A stretch of 64,000 bases of DNA from Acarospora socialis. Its lineage: Eukaryota; Ascomycota; Lecanoromycetes; Acarosporales; Acarosporaceae. A model generated the notes under the pieces. The model saw only the letters and a program-made list of their open reading frames with translations. It did no database searches and was not told the DNA's origin. A program made the translations under genes and the position numbers. Shown here piece after piece: positions 11,361-22,203 of the stretch. How positions within the stretch are numbered: position 1 is the stretch's first letter; every line of letters starts with the position of its first letter. Where the stretch lies: positions 2,232,001 through 2,296,000 of the forward strand of contig JAMYGW020000001.1 of assembly GCA_025617375.2 (NCBI GenBank). The letters run 5' to 3'.

Positions 11361-12488
11361 GATGAGAGACGTCAAAGGAGTCAGTCAATTCCTCAGGCCT
11401 ACTAGAATAATGATACTGTTAAATGCACCTAGACAGCTGCTCCTTGACTTGTTAAAAGATTAAGCTTCATAAGATGTTGTTCAAGATGATGTCTAGATAA
11501 ATATGGTGAGTAATGTAAGGTGAGCTGGTAACTTGGAGCTTCGGGGCCTTGCCAGCCTCTCGTTCCTGAAAAGGACTGGTCATCTTCACTAAGTTACTTA
11601 ACGTTAAGTTAGCGAGTGGGCAGGTGAGCTTCCAATTGGGATGCCCGTTGGCGCTAACCAGGAAGGGTAAAGTGTTCTGTTCATCCGTATTTATTTCCTT
11701 GACACGGAGGACTCCATACCTTCATTGTCGCCGATAATTGTACTGGCTCCAGAGAAAGCCCTGTTATTTCGAACGTTAAGAAAAGGGATGACCGATTTGT
11801 TAGCATAAGCCAATATACGTAGTATGAATATCTTGAGTTGATACATGTCTTGTAACTCATTATTGCACAAGTACTTGCCGTCGTTGTACACAAGACACAC
11901 CCACTCTTAGAAAGGTGCTGGATGGCGGCGGCTCTTCTCTGTCAAATCACGTTGCTCGCTTGTCTGAGGGAGTACCATTTTCCTCCCACTTCGAACCACC
12001 ACCCCGTCTTCTTTCTTTCCACCACCCATTAACACATACAACTCATCGGTGAACATTGGGGCGTTTGGACTCGAGTGGTTTCCCTCTCCTTCCTCTCGTC
12101 TTCTGCGTATCTCCTTGTGTCTCTTTTTATCGTACATCTTTCCTCTCGACTTGCAACTTGGCCGTTCCGTCTGGGCCATTCGCTTTGGATAGCCCGCCGT
12201 CTCCCCTTCATCTAAGCAACGGTCGAACATCGCTTTCTCCTCGTCATCTTTACTCAACCGCCATCCTGCGCAGGATTTGTCTGTCTTGCTCATTGACGCT
12301 GTGCGGACGAGTTTGCCGATACTTGTCTTGGTCCATCCTCCCTACTGGTACTTTTCCGGACCAATAATCACATCTCAGCTTCCCATCTCCTCCGATTTCG
12401 ATTAACCATCATACTGCGTTCGGCCTTGTCCAATTCTTTATACCACGCTTCTTGATTCCAGCTTGCGCAACCCATCGAACGTATCGCC
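11361..12488. other. intergenic region / pyrimidine-rich leader of PUB1
   Basis: Divergent spacer between MED2-like and PUB1. From about 11950 to 12480 the plus strand is markedly pyrimidine-rich (long C/T tracts), typical of the promoter and long 5' UTR of a highly expressed fungal RNA-binding-protein gene. The minus-strand frame at 11907-12293 is its antisense shadow. Confidence 0.5.
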
Positions 12489-14344
12489 ATGGCTGAGAAC
12501 GCACCTCCGCCGTCTTCGCTGCCTCCACCTCCGCAACCATCCGTTGGAGCACCGGGTCAGCATCAATATGATAATGGCCAGGGAGGCGGTCAAGGCAATC
12601 CAGCCCACATGCCTCCTCCACCCCTGCCGCCCGTCGTCATACCGCAGAACACAAACCCGATCCCTACTGCCATCACATCGCCAATGTCTGGTGGAATGAT
12701 GTCGCCAGGCAGCGCTGGCGGCTTCGTGCGTCGCGCTGCACCAGAGCCGAACAAGCGCGCGTTGTATGTTGGGGGTCTTGATCCACGGGTTACAGAGGAT
12801 GTGCTTAGGCAGATCTTCGAGACTACCGGCCATGTCCAAAATGTCAAAATCATTCCTGACAAGAATGTAGGTGCTGTCAGTATCAACTTTACCTCTGTCA
12901 GATGTTCTGCTTCGAGTCCGCTTCTGCCAACCTCGCGCACGGACCTTGTTTACCTCCCGCCCTGAAAGGATTTGGTGGGTTTACGGTCGCTATCTGCATC
13001 ACTGCTAGCGATTCTGCCACAACCTTCCTGTTTCTGCTAGCTACTTAGACCTTCGCTGCATTGTACTAATTCGTCTGAAGTTCCAGAGTAAAGGCTTTAA
13101 CTACGGCTTTATTGAGTACGACGACCCGGGTGCGGCGGAACGCGCCATGCAGACTCTTAACGGTCGGAGAGTCCACCAGGCTGTACGACTTGTCTTGACC
13201 GCAGACGAGAGCTTGCCGTGTTGCTGACTGTTCGCACGCAGGAAATTCGCGTGAACTGGGCTTATCAGTCGAATACTTCGAACAAAGAGGATACGTCGAA
13301 TCACTTTCACATCTTTGTCGGAGATCTAAGCAACGAAGTCAATGATGAGGTCCTTCTGCAAGCTTTTTCTGCCTTTGGCTCCGTTTCTGAAGCACGCGTC
13401 ATGTGGGACATGAAAACTGGTCGCTCTCGTGGCTATGGTTTTGTTGCGTTCCGCGACCGCGGCGACGCTGAGAAAGCATTAAGCTCCATGGACGGCGAGT
13501 GGTTGGGATCTCGTGCTATACGCTGCAACTGGGCCAACCAGAAAGGTCAACCTTCCATCTCCCAGCAGCAAGCAATGGCCGCTATGGGAATGACCCCAAC
13601 TACGCCGTACGGTCATCACCACTTTCCCACCCATGGCGTTCAGAGCTATGATATGATCGTACAACAGACTCCGCAGTGGCAGACCACGTGCTATGTCGGT
13701 AACCTTACGCCATACACTACACAAAACGATCTTGTTCCGCTCTTCCAGAACTTCGGTTACGTGGTCGAGACGAGGTTCCAGTCCGACCGCGGCTTCGCTT
13801 TTGTCAAGATGGATACCCATGAGAACGCTGCCATGGCGATCTGTCAGCTGAGCGGCTACAACGTTAATGGACGGCCGTTGAAATGCAGTGTAAGACTAAG
13901 TCGCAAGATCAAGTGAGGTTGTGCTGACTGATATCTTTACAGTGGGGCAAAGATCGCCCACCAACCGGCCAGTTTGATGGCTACTCTCCCCAACAAGCTC
14001 AAACTCCGGGCTATCCTCAGACTCCATCGCCCTACTTTCCACAGTATGGTGGACCTGGTGGTCCGATGACACCTCAAGGTGGACCGCATTCATCAGGGCC
14101 ATCTATGCCAGGCTACCCGAACAATCACCAGTCCCCTCTTGGACCGAGTCCCGGCGGTCGCGGCTGGGGTCAAGACCAGGGTGGTTTTGCCGGTCCGGGC
14201 ATGGCTGCTCAAGGGTACGGCCAGATGCCAGGCAGTGCTGGTGGCTACGGCCGTGGCAGCCAGACTCCAGGCTCCCAGTGGGGTCAACCTAGCGCAGGTG
14301 GCTTCGGAAATGTTGGCAACGGCTTTGGAGGCTATCAAGGATAA
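12489..14344 (+). CDS. PUB1: PUB1/TIA-1-type RNA-binding protein with three RRMs
   Basis: Four exons (12489-12866, 13087-13182, 13242-13889, 13943-14344), all junctions in phase 0, giving 507 residues. RRM1 (about 88-165) opens with RALYVGGLD and is completed across the first intron by SKGFNYGFIEYDD. RRM2 (about 179-255) starts HFHIFVGDLS and has SRGYGFVAF as RNP1. RRM3 (about 305-375) starts TTCYVGNLT with DRGFAFVKM. The N-terminus is Pro-rich and the C-terminus Gly/Pro/Gln-rich and disordered, as expected for poly(U)/AU-rich binding stress-granule proteins of the Pub1/TIA-1 family, which affect mRNA stability and translation. A GC-rich pyrimidine leader precedes the gene. The 220-nt first intron is the longest in the window and a likely site of alternative splicing. 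Confidence 0.9.
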
Positions 14345-15265
14345 GATAGTCCGGTTGATTTTCCGTGACGGGATGTGCTTCGCTGGAGCATGCATCTGCC
14401 GTTTGGCTCGCAGCATCAACAACCAGGACAGGGTTCTCGTGGAAAAGCATGCGCCAGCCTGTGGTGTCAGACCAGGGACCTGACACTTTTCAATTTCTCA
14501 TGTACTGCGCCGTTTCGCCAGCATCATCTGGTCGGATTTTTTGTACTCGAGTTTCAAAGTTCACCCGTAATACCTTTCTTGACGATTGCTTAGCTGGACT
14601 ATTCATGTCCCACCGTCTTTCATTGTCGCGGTCGCCGTAAAAAAGTCCTCAGAGTATCGTACTGTGTATGCATCTCCTACAAGTCAGCAGTTGGGCTTTG
14701 CATAGGCTCCGCCAGGCCTTTCCTTGCAGGGCCTTTCTCACGAGTTACGAGTTTCGTCAATCTTCACTCTTCTTGCCTCCATAAGACTTTGGAGTTGGAC
14801 TCGTAATTCTAGCGTATTCCCCCTCGGCGCAGATTCGAAATCTACTTGCTGTAACCGCTAGCAATGTTGTCAACCATGTAGCACCTGAGTCTTCTGTAGT
14901 GCATAGTTGGCAATTGACTGGATCCCTCCAAGAACCGTTTCAGCCATCGATTGACTGTAGATCCCTAGAGCATCGCCTATGCCCTTGACCATCATGCGTG
15001 ACCGTTTCCCGATGTGATTTCGTTAGATCACCGTTTAGGACTTTCCTGCCATAAAAGCATTACCTTATGTTTTAAGGTTAAGGTTAAGGCTTATCGGCTG
15101 TCACGTGCTTTACGGCTGCTTTCGCGATAAGTCGATCAATCCGCGAGGCGGAACCTAACTAAAACGACGTGTTGCATATCCCCTTGCTGTATGTTGGAAT
15201 GGTGAATCGTCCCTCGACTACGAAGACATCTCGATTTGGCTTCTCTTAAAACTCAAGCCAAGCGC
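14345..15265. other. intergenic region with E-box-like site
   Basis: Contains the 3' UTR of PUB1 and the promoter of PIF1. A direct triplet AAGGTT AAGGTT AAGGC lies near 15076-15092 and a CACGTG palindrome near 15102. No gene was recognised. Confidence 0.45.
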
Positions 15266-18216
15266 ATGCTGGCTAGTTTACGTCGATTCTCGCCGTTCTC
15301 TAGTCAGGTCCGAATAACTGGCTCAGCACCTTGGGACGCGTTCCTCTCAACCCCCACTGGCTATTCCACCACGTCTCAAGCACGGCTGTTTAGTTCCACA
15401 CGTGTCTTCCAGGAGCAGGTCATGCTCAGCAAAGCCATACAACAACATCAGCCCGCTCCAGCTGCAAAGCAACACTCTTTTTCGCAGACTCTGCTTCCCT
15501 CCAGTAGCCCATTATCGCGGCCAGACCTGCACGGTAACGGATCCCGCCACAAACAACCACAATCGGACCGATCGGCAATACCAAAAGTCAATTCTGTCTT
15601 GAAACCCTCGGCTTCCTCGGTGCTCAATGGGTCTGGCATAGCTCGAACAGTCGGTGCAAACGATCTAATGAAACGATGTCTATCACAAACGAAGGACTCG
15701 GAGAGCGCATTCAGCAGCTACAGCTCGTTCCATGATCTCAGTCAGCCCGATCCTTTCTCGAAATCACAGTCTCAAGTCTCTGCGTCAGGACAGGTGGCAA
15801 GCCTTCACGATGCGGTATACTTCGACGAAAACGACTTTGACGACGATGCGGACCTGGATTTGGAAGCGGAAGACCCGATAAATAAGGGACACTTATCAGG
15901 TCCTGAGCCAGACGTCAATTTGTCAGTGGAACAGAAGACGCCGTTATCAAACAATAGGGGGATTAATACGAGTAGCGCACCGTTAGCTTGGTCATCCTCT
16001 CCGCTCCAACACAAAGCAACGTCCCCTTACGCAGCGCTGCTCCGTCGAACAAACGATGTGTATGCTGCTGACATTGAGGAGTCAAGAGCAGCCGTGAATA
16101 TTGACGGAGAATCAGAGCTGAGACCAACTAAACGACGAACACTACCATGGAGTGCAGGAGGTGACAATATTGTCACCCACGATGCCAAACCTGGCCCCCC
16201 CGAACACGTGCAAAAGATTATTGATCGCCACCTAGCAAATAGGGCACAACATCAGCAACGCAAGGGTGACTCCACGCCCCTGCCCAAGGATGAACAGCAG
16301 TCTCAATATCTCTGGAACAAGACAGCCAGTGCGATGAAGGAGGAGCAAAAGAAGCTACGGCAAGCAAACAAAAGGCTCGTCAAGTCTAATGACGCTAGTA
16401 ACGAGGAAATGCAGCAGGCCGTTAGGGCCAAGAAGAGACAGAAGCTTGAGTCTGTTTTCCTGAGTCAGGAACAGCAGCGAGTTCTCAAGCTTGTGGTGGA
16501 GAGTGGAAAGAGCGTCTTCTTCACAGGGTCTGCCGGTGCGTCCTTGTGCTATCATATGGAACCTCAGTGTGTGCAACCACTTACAAAGCAATAGGTACCG
16601 GAAAGTCGGTTCTCATGCGAGAGATCATTACCGGTCTAAGGAAAAAGTATGCTAAAGAGCCTGATCGTGTGGCAGTCACAGCATCAACCGGTCTTGCTGC
16701 GTGTAACGTGGGAGGAGTAACACTTCATAGCTTCGGAGGCATCGGCCTTGGCAAGGAAGCCGTGCCAGAACTTGTCAAGAAGGTTAGGCGAAACCAAAAA
16801 GCCAAGAACCGCTGGCTGCGGACCAGGGTCCTCGTCGTTGACGAAATATCTATGGTTGATGGGGATTTGTTCGATAAGTTAGAAGGCATAGCACGAGCTA
16901 TAAGGAACAACGGAAGGCCTTTCGGTGGGATCCAACTGGTAATCACGGGGGACTTCTTCCAGCTACCTCCAGTGCCAGATTATGGTAAGGTCGCCAAGTT
17001 CGCATTCGATGCAGCAACCTGGGATACCTCCATCGAGCATACCATTGGTCTTACACAAATCTTCAGACAAAAGGATCCAGGTAAGTTGCACTTCGAAACT
17101 CGTCACTTGTTCGGAGCTGAGTCCTTCCACAGTATTTGCCAATATGCTGAACGAGATGAGGCTTGGGAGGCTTTCGCAAAGCTCTATCAACACGTTCAGA
17201 TCTCTGAGTCGTCCGCTGAGTTTCACGGACGAATTGCACGAAACTGAGTTGTAAGTGGATCATCTACCCGAATAAAGAGTTTGCGGTTGATCAGTTCTAG
17301 ATTTCCAACGCGTGGAGAGGTCGACAAGGCAAACACCATGCGGATGAACAACCTTGTAGGTACAAGTAGATGCTTCACAGCCGAGGACCACGGGTCAATC
17401 CAAGACCGCTCACAGCGCGACAAACTTCTCGCAAATTGTATGGCGCCGCCTGTCATTGAGCTCAAGAAGGGTGCTCAAGTGATGCTGATCAAAAACATGG
17501 ACGGGACTCTTGTCAACGGGTCGTTAGGCACTGTAGTTGCATTCATGGACGAGAATGCCTTCGATCACTACGACGCGGATGAAGACGCATTCAAGGCCTC
17601 GGGAAATATGGACGACAATGATGAGAACATATCTCGTGCCAGAAAGAAGCTGAGATCGCTGATGAACAAGGATGGTGTCGCCGACACGGGTAAGAAATGG
17701 CCTCTGGTTGAGTTTATGTTATCAGACGGTACGTCTAGGCAGCTGCTTTGTCAACCCGAGGTTTGGAAGATCGAGCTCCCAAACGGCGAAGTCCAAGCGT
17801 CACGCTCACAAATCCCACTTATCCTTGCATGGGCACTGTCCATCCACAAGGCTCAGGGCCAGACCCTCAACCGCGTCAAGGTTGACCTTGGGAAAATCTT
17901 CGAGAAGGGGCAAGCATATGTGGCACTCAGTCGTGCTACTTGCCAGGAGGGATTACAGGTGCTGAGATTCGATCCGAAGAAAGTGATGGCACACGATAGA
18001 GTCCGAGACTTCTATAACAAGCTGTACAGCGTCGAGCAGGCGGTTGCACAGAAACCCGCAACTGAGGTCCCAAGTTACGGTACAAAGTCAGCAAGGGAGT
18101 ACGAGCAGAGCCTACTCTTAGGCGACATCGGTACAGGATTGGTGGCTCAGAAATCAATCGCAGACGACTGCAGTTTCGAGGACGACGAGGAGCTTTTCAT
18201 GTCGGCACACTACTGA
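15266..18216 (+). CDS. PIF1: PIF1 5'-to-3' DNA helicase
   Basis: Four exons (15266-16535, 16595-17080, 17133-17250, 17301-18216) with introns of 59, 52 and 50 nt. The sum gives 929 residues in a single frame. The first junction restores the Walker A motif GSAGTGKS (about residue 420), followed by [20 protein letters not shown], a Walker B-type VVDEISMVD (about 504), a GDFFQLPPV motif and the C-terminal [10 protein letters not shown] and [11 protein letters not shown] motifs (about 805-835) diagnostic of Pif1. The N-terminal 400 residues are low in complexity; the first ~50 are Arg/Ser-rich with few acidic residues, consistent with a mitochondrial targeting sequence. Pif1 acts in nuclei and mitochondria on telomeres, G-quadruplexes and Okazaki fragments. 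The start at 15266 is the first ATG in frame; a TTG 30 nt earlier is not needed. Confidence 0.92.
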
Positions 18217-18967
18217 GGCCGTCATACAGCGCGGACTATCTCTTATTTCTTTGGTGCCGGCTGGAGCAACGAGTATATTTTGCGGGAGCTTGTATAGCAT
18301 CGCTGCACCGCCTTCTTCTTAGCTTAGGCATAGTCTTCTCGAACCTGAGATTTACTTGTTCGAGAGCTAACTTTGATCACTGGACTTTATATGAGAGAGC
18401 TAAGGTAGTCGCACCACCTGCTTAGTCAGCATCCTCTTTGGTACCTTCATACCTTGCCCTCTTGTTTCTCAACGACATTTGCTTCATCGATCCATATATT
18501 AAGACAATACAATTCAACTTCTATATACTGTGTGAAACCACTTCCCAGATTCATGTATCTGGTTTTCAACTGTCAATCCTTAATAATACGGTCGCCTGAC
18601 GTGGAATGCTCGGTACTAAAAACACTTGTCCCCAATTGTGATATGATGTGCACGCAGTATGTTGCAATGCAGGTGGCAGCTCAAGTTCAGCTAGTTGTTT
18701 TTGAGGCTACGGGTTCTCTGCAACTCATGAAGGTGCTGTGAAAGCTGGTGAGTTCTGGATGATACAAGTCCGCTTTATAACATGCAAGTAAACTAACAGA
18801 TATGATGCAGAGCAGAAGTCGATGAGTTCAACTACAACAAAAGAATGCAAATTGCAAAAACAGTTTCCCGGTCCTCTGCAAATGTATCCTTTCCCTGCCA
18901 ATCTCGTATCCGTATCAACCTCTTCTGACTCGCCTGAAAGGTTGCTGCTAGCTTGGACGCGGTAAGA
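18217..18967. other. convergent intergenic region
   Basis: Lies between the 3' ends of PIF1 and the nuclease gene. It is AT-rich with no recognisable gene; it probably contains both 3' UTRs and polyadenylation sites. Confidence 0.5.
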
Positions 18968-20074
18968 TCACCCAATGCGCTCCACGATGGTGTCCTCTTC
19001 GAGGACCAGATTCTCGTGCATATAGTCATACTGGGTGTCATACCCATCGACAAGCTTCACCTCATATTCATGAGACTCAGCCTGCTCGGTCCAGAGCTTA
19101 TGATCGACGGCCTTGACTCGCACGACTTTCTGGCCGATCTGTGCCCCGGCTGGCACAACGACCTCAGTTCCCGAGCTGGTCTTGTATGTGGGAGCAGGAG
19201 CACCCATCGTGCTATTGCTGCTGGCGACCGCTCGACCTTGAATGAAACTGCGTCGCTGAGAGCCGCCGGAGCCGAGCTCCTCGTTGCCGTCGTTGTCACA
19301 TCTGCCTGCTTTGCCGGCCCAGGCTGAAGGGAAGATAAACGTGTTAGTGTGACGCGACCCAAGGGAAGAAGGCAAATAGGGACTTACCGTCACAATACTT
19401 AACTTGGCTCGATTTCTCGAATCCAACGGTGAATGAGCAGACCTTGTTGTTGCAGTACGAGCCGGAATAGAACTTGCTTATGGTGCCTCCTTGTTCTATA
19501 TGCGCTCCGTTAGTGCCTCTTTCTCCGTATGCAGGAACCGCATTCCGCGGGGTGATCCTTACTGGAGTTCTGGCCGGTAGGCACACAGCGGTTCACGCGC
19601 GCCGACTTACCCCCGTTGCTGACTGTGCTTGCGAACGGGTACTCATCGCAATTATAGCCCTTCTTGTACCCTTTCTTAGTCGAACAGCGGTTAGGGTTTG
19701 GCGCACATCTGGCGGCCCTGCGACGGGCGGCTTTAGTTTTCTTGTTGGGTTTGTCCCACGTCAGGTCCTGGGAAATGCCCAGGCAAAAGGTACCTTTTGA
19801 ATGTCAACACTTGTGCGGTTTTGGGATGGGGTGGATGTGGGATCTACCGTAGCACATGTTACTGCACACCTCTGTGTGTTGACAACCGTTAGCAGAGCTA
19901 CTTTCGAGAGAGAAGAAGGATGGACACACCTGGGATATCGTTACAGAGGAACATCATGATGTTGCTACGGTTGGTCACAGGAGGTTTTCTCGCCTCTAAC
20001 CCAGACTCGTTCTCGATCCCAGTCATGGCAGTAGCCACTGCTGCCAGTCCTAGAAGAATGGAAGGATATTTCAT
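18968..20074 (-). CDS. secreted NucA/NucB-type deoxyribonuclease-domain protein
   Basis: Five exons on the minus strand: 19930-20074, 19848-19871 (only 24 nt), 19563-19793, 19388-19495 and 18968-19323. All introns are in phase 1, and the product has 287 residues. A signal peptide (MKYPSILLGLAAVATA) is followed by a Cys-rich domain: VCSNMCYGTFCL, then CAPNPNRCS, YNCDEYPFAST (about 104-113), NRCVPTGQNSKQGG and SYCNNKVCSFTVGF. CDEYPFAS followed by RCVP...N...QGG is the signature of the NucA/NucB deoxyribonuclease family, found as secreted DNases in Bacillus and widely in fungi. Each junction restores a family motif, so the model is good. A decoy GTAAGT lies inside exon 3 and is read through. The C-terminal ~115 residues after KYCDAWAGKAGRCDND are an extension I cannot assign. 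It is presumably extracellular. Confidence 0.82.
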
Positions 20075-20215
20075 GATGGCTGATGTTGTTGAAGATCGAA
20101 GTCGAGTAATCAACTGGTGTCTGTTGTTTTTCGAGATATATCATGCTTAGGAAGAGCATACTTATAGGGCTTGTTCTGCTTCCAGCTTCTCATCGTAACG
20201 GTGAGCCTTGGGACT

Positions 20216-20235
20216 GCGGCACGGCGGCGTGCCGC
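20216..20235. promoter_or_regulatory. 8-bp perfect inverted repeat upstream of the nuclease gene
   Basis: GCGGCACG, a 4-nt spacer GCGG, then CGTGCCGC. It lies about 140 nt upstream of the nuclease ATG at 20074 and contains CGG...CCG half-sites of the type bound by Zn2Cys6 regulators as well as CACG/CGTG. A role as a transcription-factor site is inference from form and position only. Confidence 0.35.
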
Positions 20236-20852
20236 CTTCGAGTATGACACGGGGAGGATCATAGCCCTCATGATTGTTCGCAGCCCCCTCACATCAGGGG
20301 ATCTGCGAAGATCCATGATGAAACCTTTTAGTTTCAACTCGCTGAAGAAGCCCCATTGCCGTCTGTGATCCTCACAGGCCAGGCGCTCTGGCTCAGCCGT
20401 ATCGAGACGGCAAAGCGAAACACGTGGCGAACATGTCAGTCAAGAGAGGATGGAGCCCCAGAGTGAGGCACGGTTTGCAAGCCTTTCGAAACGAGGTGGA
20501 AACAAGTGGAGACTGCTCAACTCTGCTCGATATAGAAAGCGTCAGGTGTTCCTGACATCCTCTCAAGGCTCGCGGCTGACGGGGCCCCCATTCCTGGTAA
20601 TCCTCTCAGAATGAGCAATATGTTGGTCGTGTGAAAAAGCGGGTGAGGCTTTCATTGGCGGTTCCTAGATCAGCGCAGACGTTAGAGGATCGTTACATGG
20701 ACCCCAGTGCTGACAAGGCAACCAAGCCCTAAGGAGGCGAAGCAGCAACACCAAATCAATGTCCTACCCGTTCCTGTCAGCCGCCAACACTGTCGTAATG
20801 AGGGACCACACTGACTGTACAAAATCAGGCTGGAACACCCAAGGACACCTAT

Positions 20853-21055
20853 GGTGTGTCATGTGATAGGGCAAGTGTCAGAACTAAACCGGGAACATTG
20901 TCATCTGGGATCGAGACACGGGTGGAGGCTGAACGGCGTTGGAGGTGGGGTTCCCAGTCTCTTACCTGGTGTGTCATGTGTTAGGGACGTATGTCACAAG
21001 TCAATGGCGAAATCATAATCATCATCATTAAGGATCGAAAGACGGGTGGTGGCGG
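20853..21055. repeat. diverged tandem duplication, unit about 120 nt
   Basis: GGTGTGTCATGTGATAGGG near 20853 is matched by GGTGTGTCATGTGTTAGGG near 20968. GGATCGAGACACGGGTGGAGG near 20908 is matched by a similar block near 21031. The two copies have drifted by point changes and small indels. Confidence 0.55.
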
Positions 21056-22203
21056 TATTCCGGGTGAACTCCTTTCTCAAGGTGGGGAACTAGTCGGTCA
21101 AATTCAGGCGCTGTCAGAGACGAATCCTCAATAGCGGATGCTAGTTGGGTGCGGTTGAATCAAGTGGGCTAGCAAAGGGGCTAGAGGATTCTCCAGCAAT
21201 GAACCTCAAGATCCCTCTACGCCAGAGCGTTCTCTCCGTTGTCGTCAGGGACTCAAACAAGTCAGATTATCAGGGTAACATTCAATCCTACCATCGTGGC
21301 GCCACAGCTATATTCGGGCGAGTCATTGTGCCTCGGTCCCATGTCACGCTCCTTTTCTTGTACGTGCGTATCAGGGCTGAAGATCGAAGAAGCTAAGGGA
21401 GAAGAAACACTGAGTGCAAGGCTACACCAACATGGGCTTTTTAAAACACTATGCTACTGCAGCTCGGTGTGGATGCGGAAGTTCTAAGCACGATCCCTCG
21501 CCCAGGCGATTTGCAGAGTGTGGTGAGACATGTGGAAAAAAGAAATCATCACATTCAGCCGTCACGAGTCACAAGTCGTTTCTTAGTGGTCCATTTTCTC
21601 ACTGCTATATTAGATATAGGTATAGCTACTGTATCATACTGTGTATACAACCATGAAGCAAACGGACCAGACAAACCGTGTCGACAAACGAACTAACACA
21701 GCCCTCTCTATCGTCAGCCCCAGGAGCCTCGCAATCGATTGAGATGGGAGATTTTCGTCAGATAACCTTACATGTGTTGGAGCTTTCTCATGTGGTTGTG
21801 CATGGCTTAGTGCCGTTTCAAGCGCAGACCGCACGAAAATCTCCTGGTTATTTTTAAGCTTCCTAGCGAACCACCAGCCCTATCGGAGAGCGTGCCATCG
21901 AGAAGGCTGCAGCGGGGGTTCCGCTTTCGTGGAATTCGCGTAAGAAGAATCCACACATGAGAGTCTCAGCCTGTTGATGTATGGGCGGGAAATGTCTCAC
22001 TCGTGCTGTACAGTTACATGTACTGTACACCGTATGTAGATAAGGCATCTATCTACTCTTAGAAACATGTAAGACGACGTCAGTGGCCAACAGCATCTTT
22101 TGCTTCGCATTTTATTGCTTCCAATCTTCGTTTTGATCACTATTTACGATTGTAACCGTGTTCTTACCTTGCGATCTTCATCATACTCCCACACACTCTC
22201 AAG

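Larger units (their letters stand above)
20075..22203. other. gene-poor region of about 2.1 kb with repeats
   Basis: No supported gene. It holds an 8-bp perfect inverted repeat at 20216-20235 about 140 nt upstream of the nuclease start, a diverged ~120-nt tandem duplication at 20853-21055, and a GTACAG/CTGTAC inverted repeat near 22007-22028 upstream of the next gene. Confidence 0.5.

Noticed and set aside
11907-12293. 128-codon minus-strand frame in the PUB1 upstream region
   Set aside because: Antisense of a pyrimidine-rich leader, rich in Lys/Arg/Glu only because of the strand composition.
15065-15095. TTAAGG triplets near the PIF1 promoter as a telomere-like repeat
   Set aside because: The unit is AAGGTT, not TTAGGG, and only three copies are present.
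19607-19625. GTAAGT donor-like site inside nuclease exon 3
   Set aside because: Reading through it gives the conserved RCVP...N segment of the NucA/NucB family, so it is treated as a decoy.
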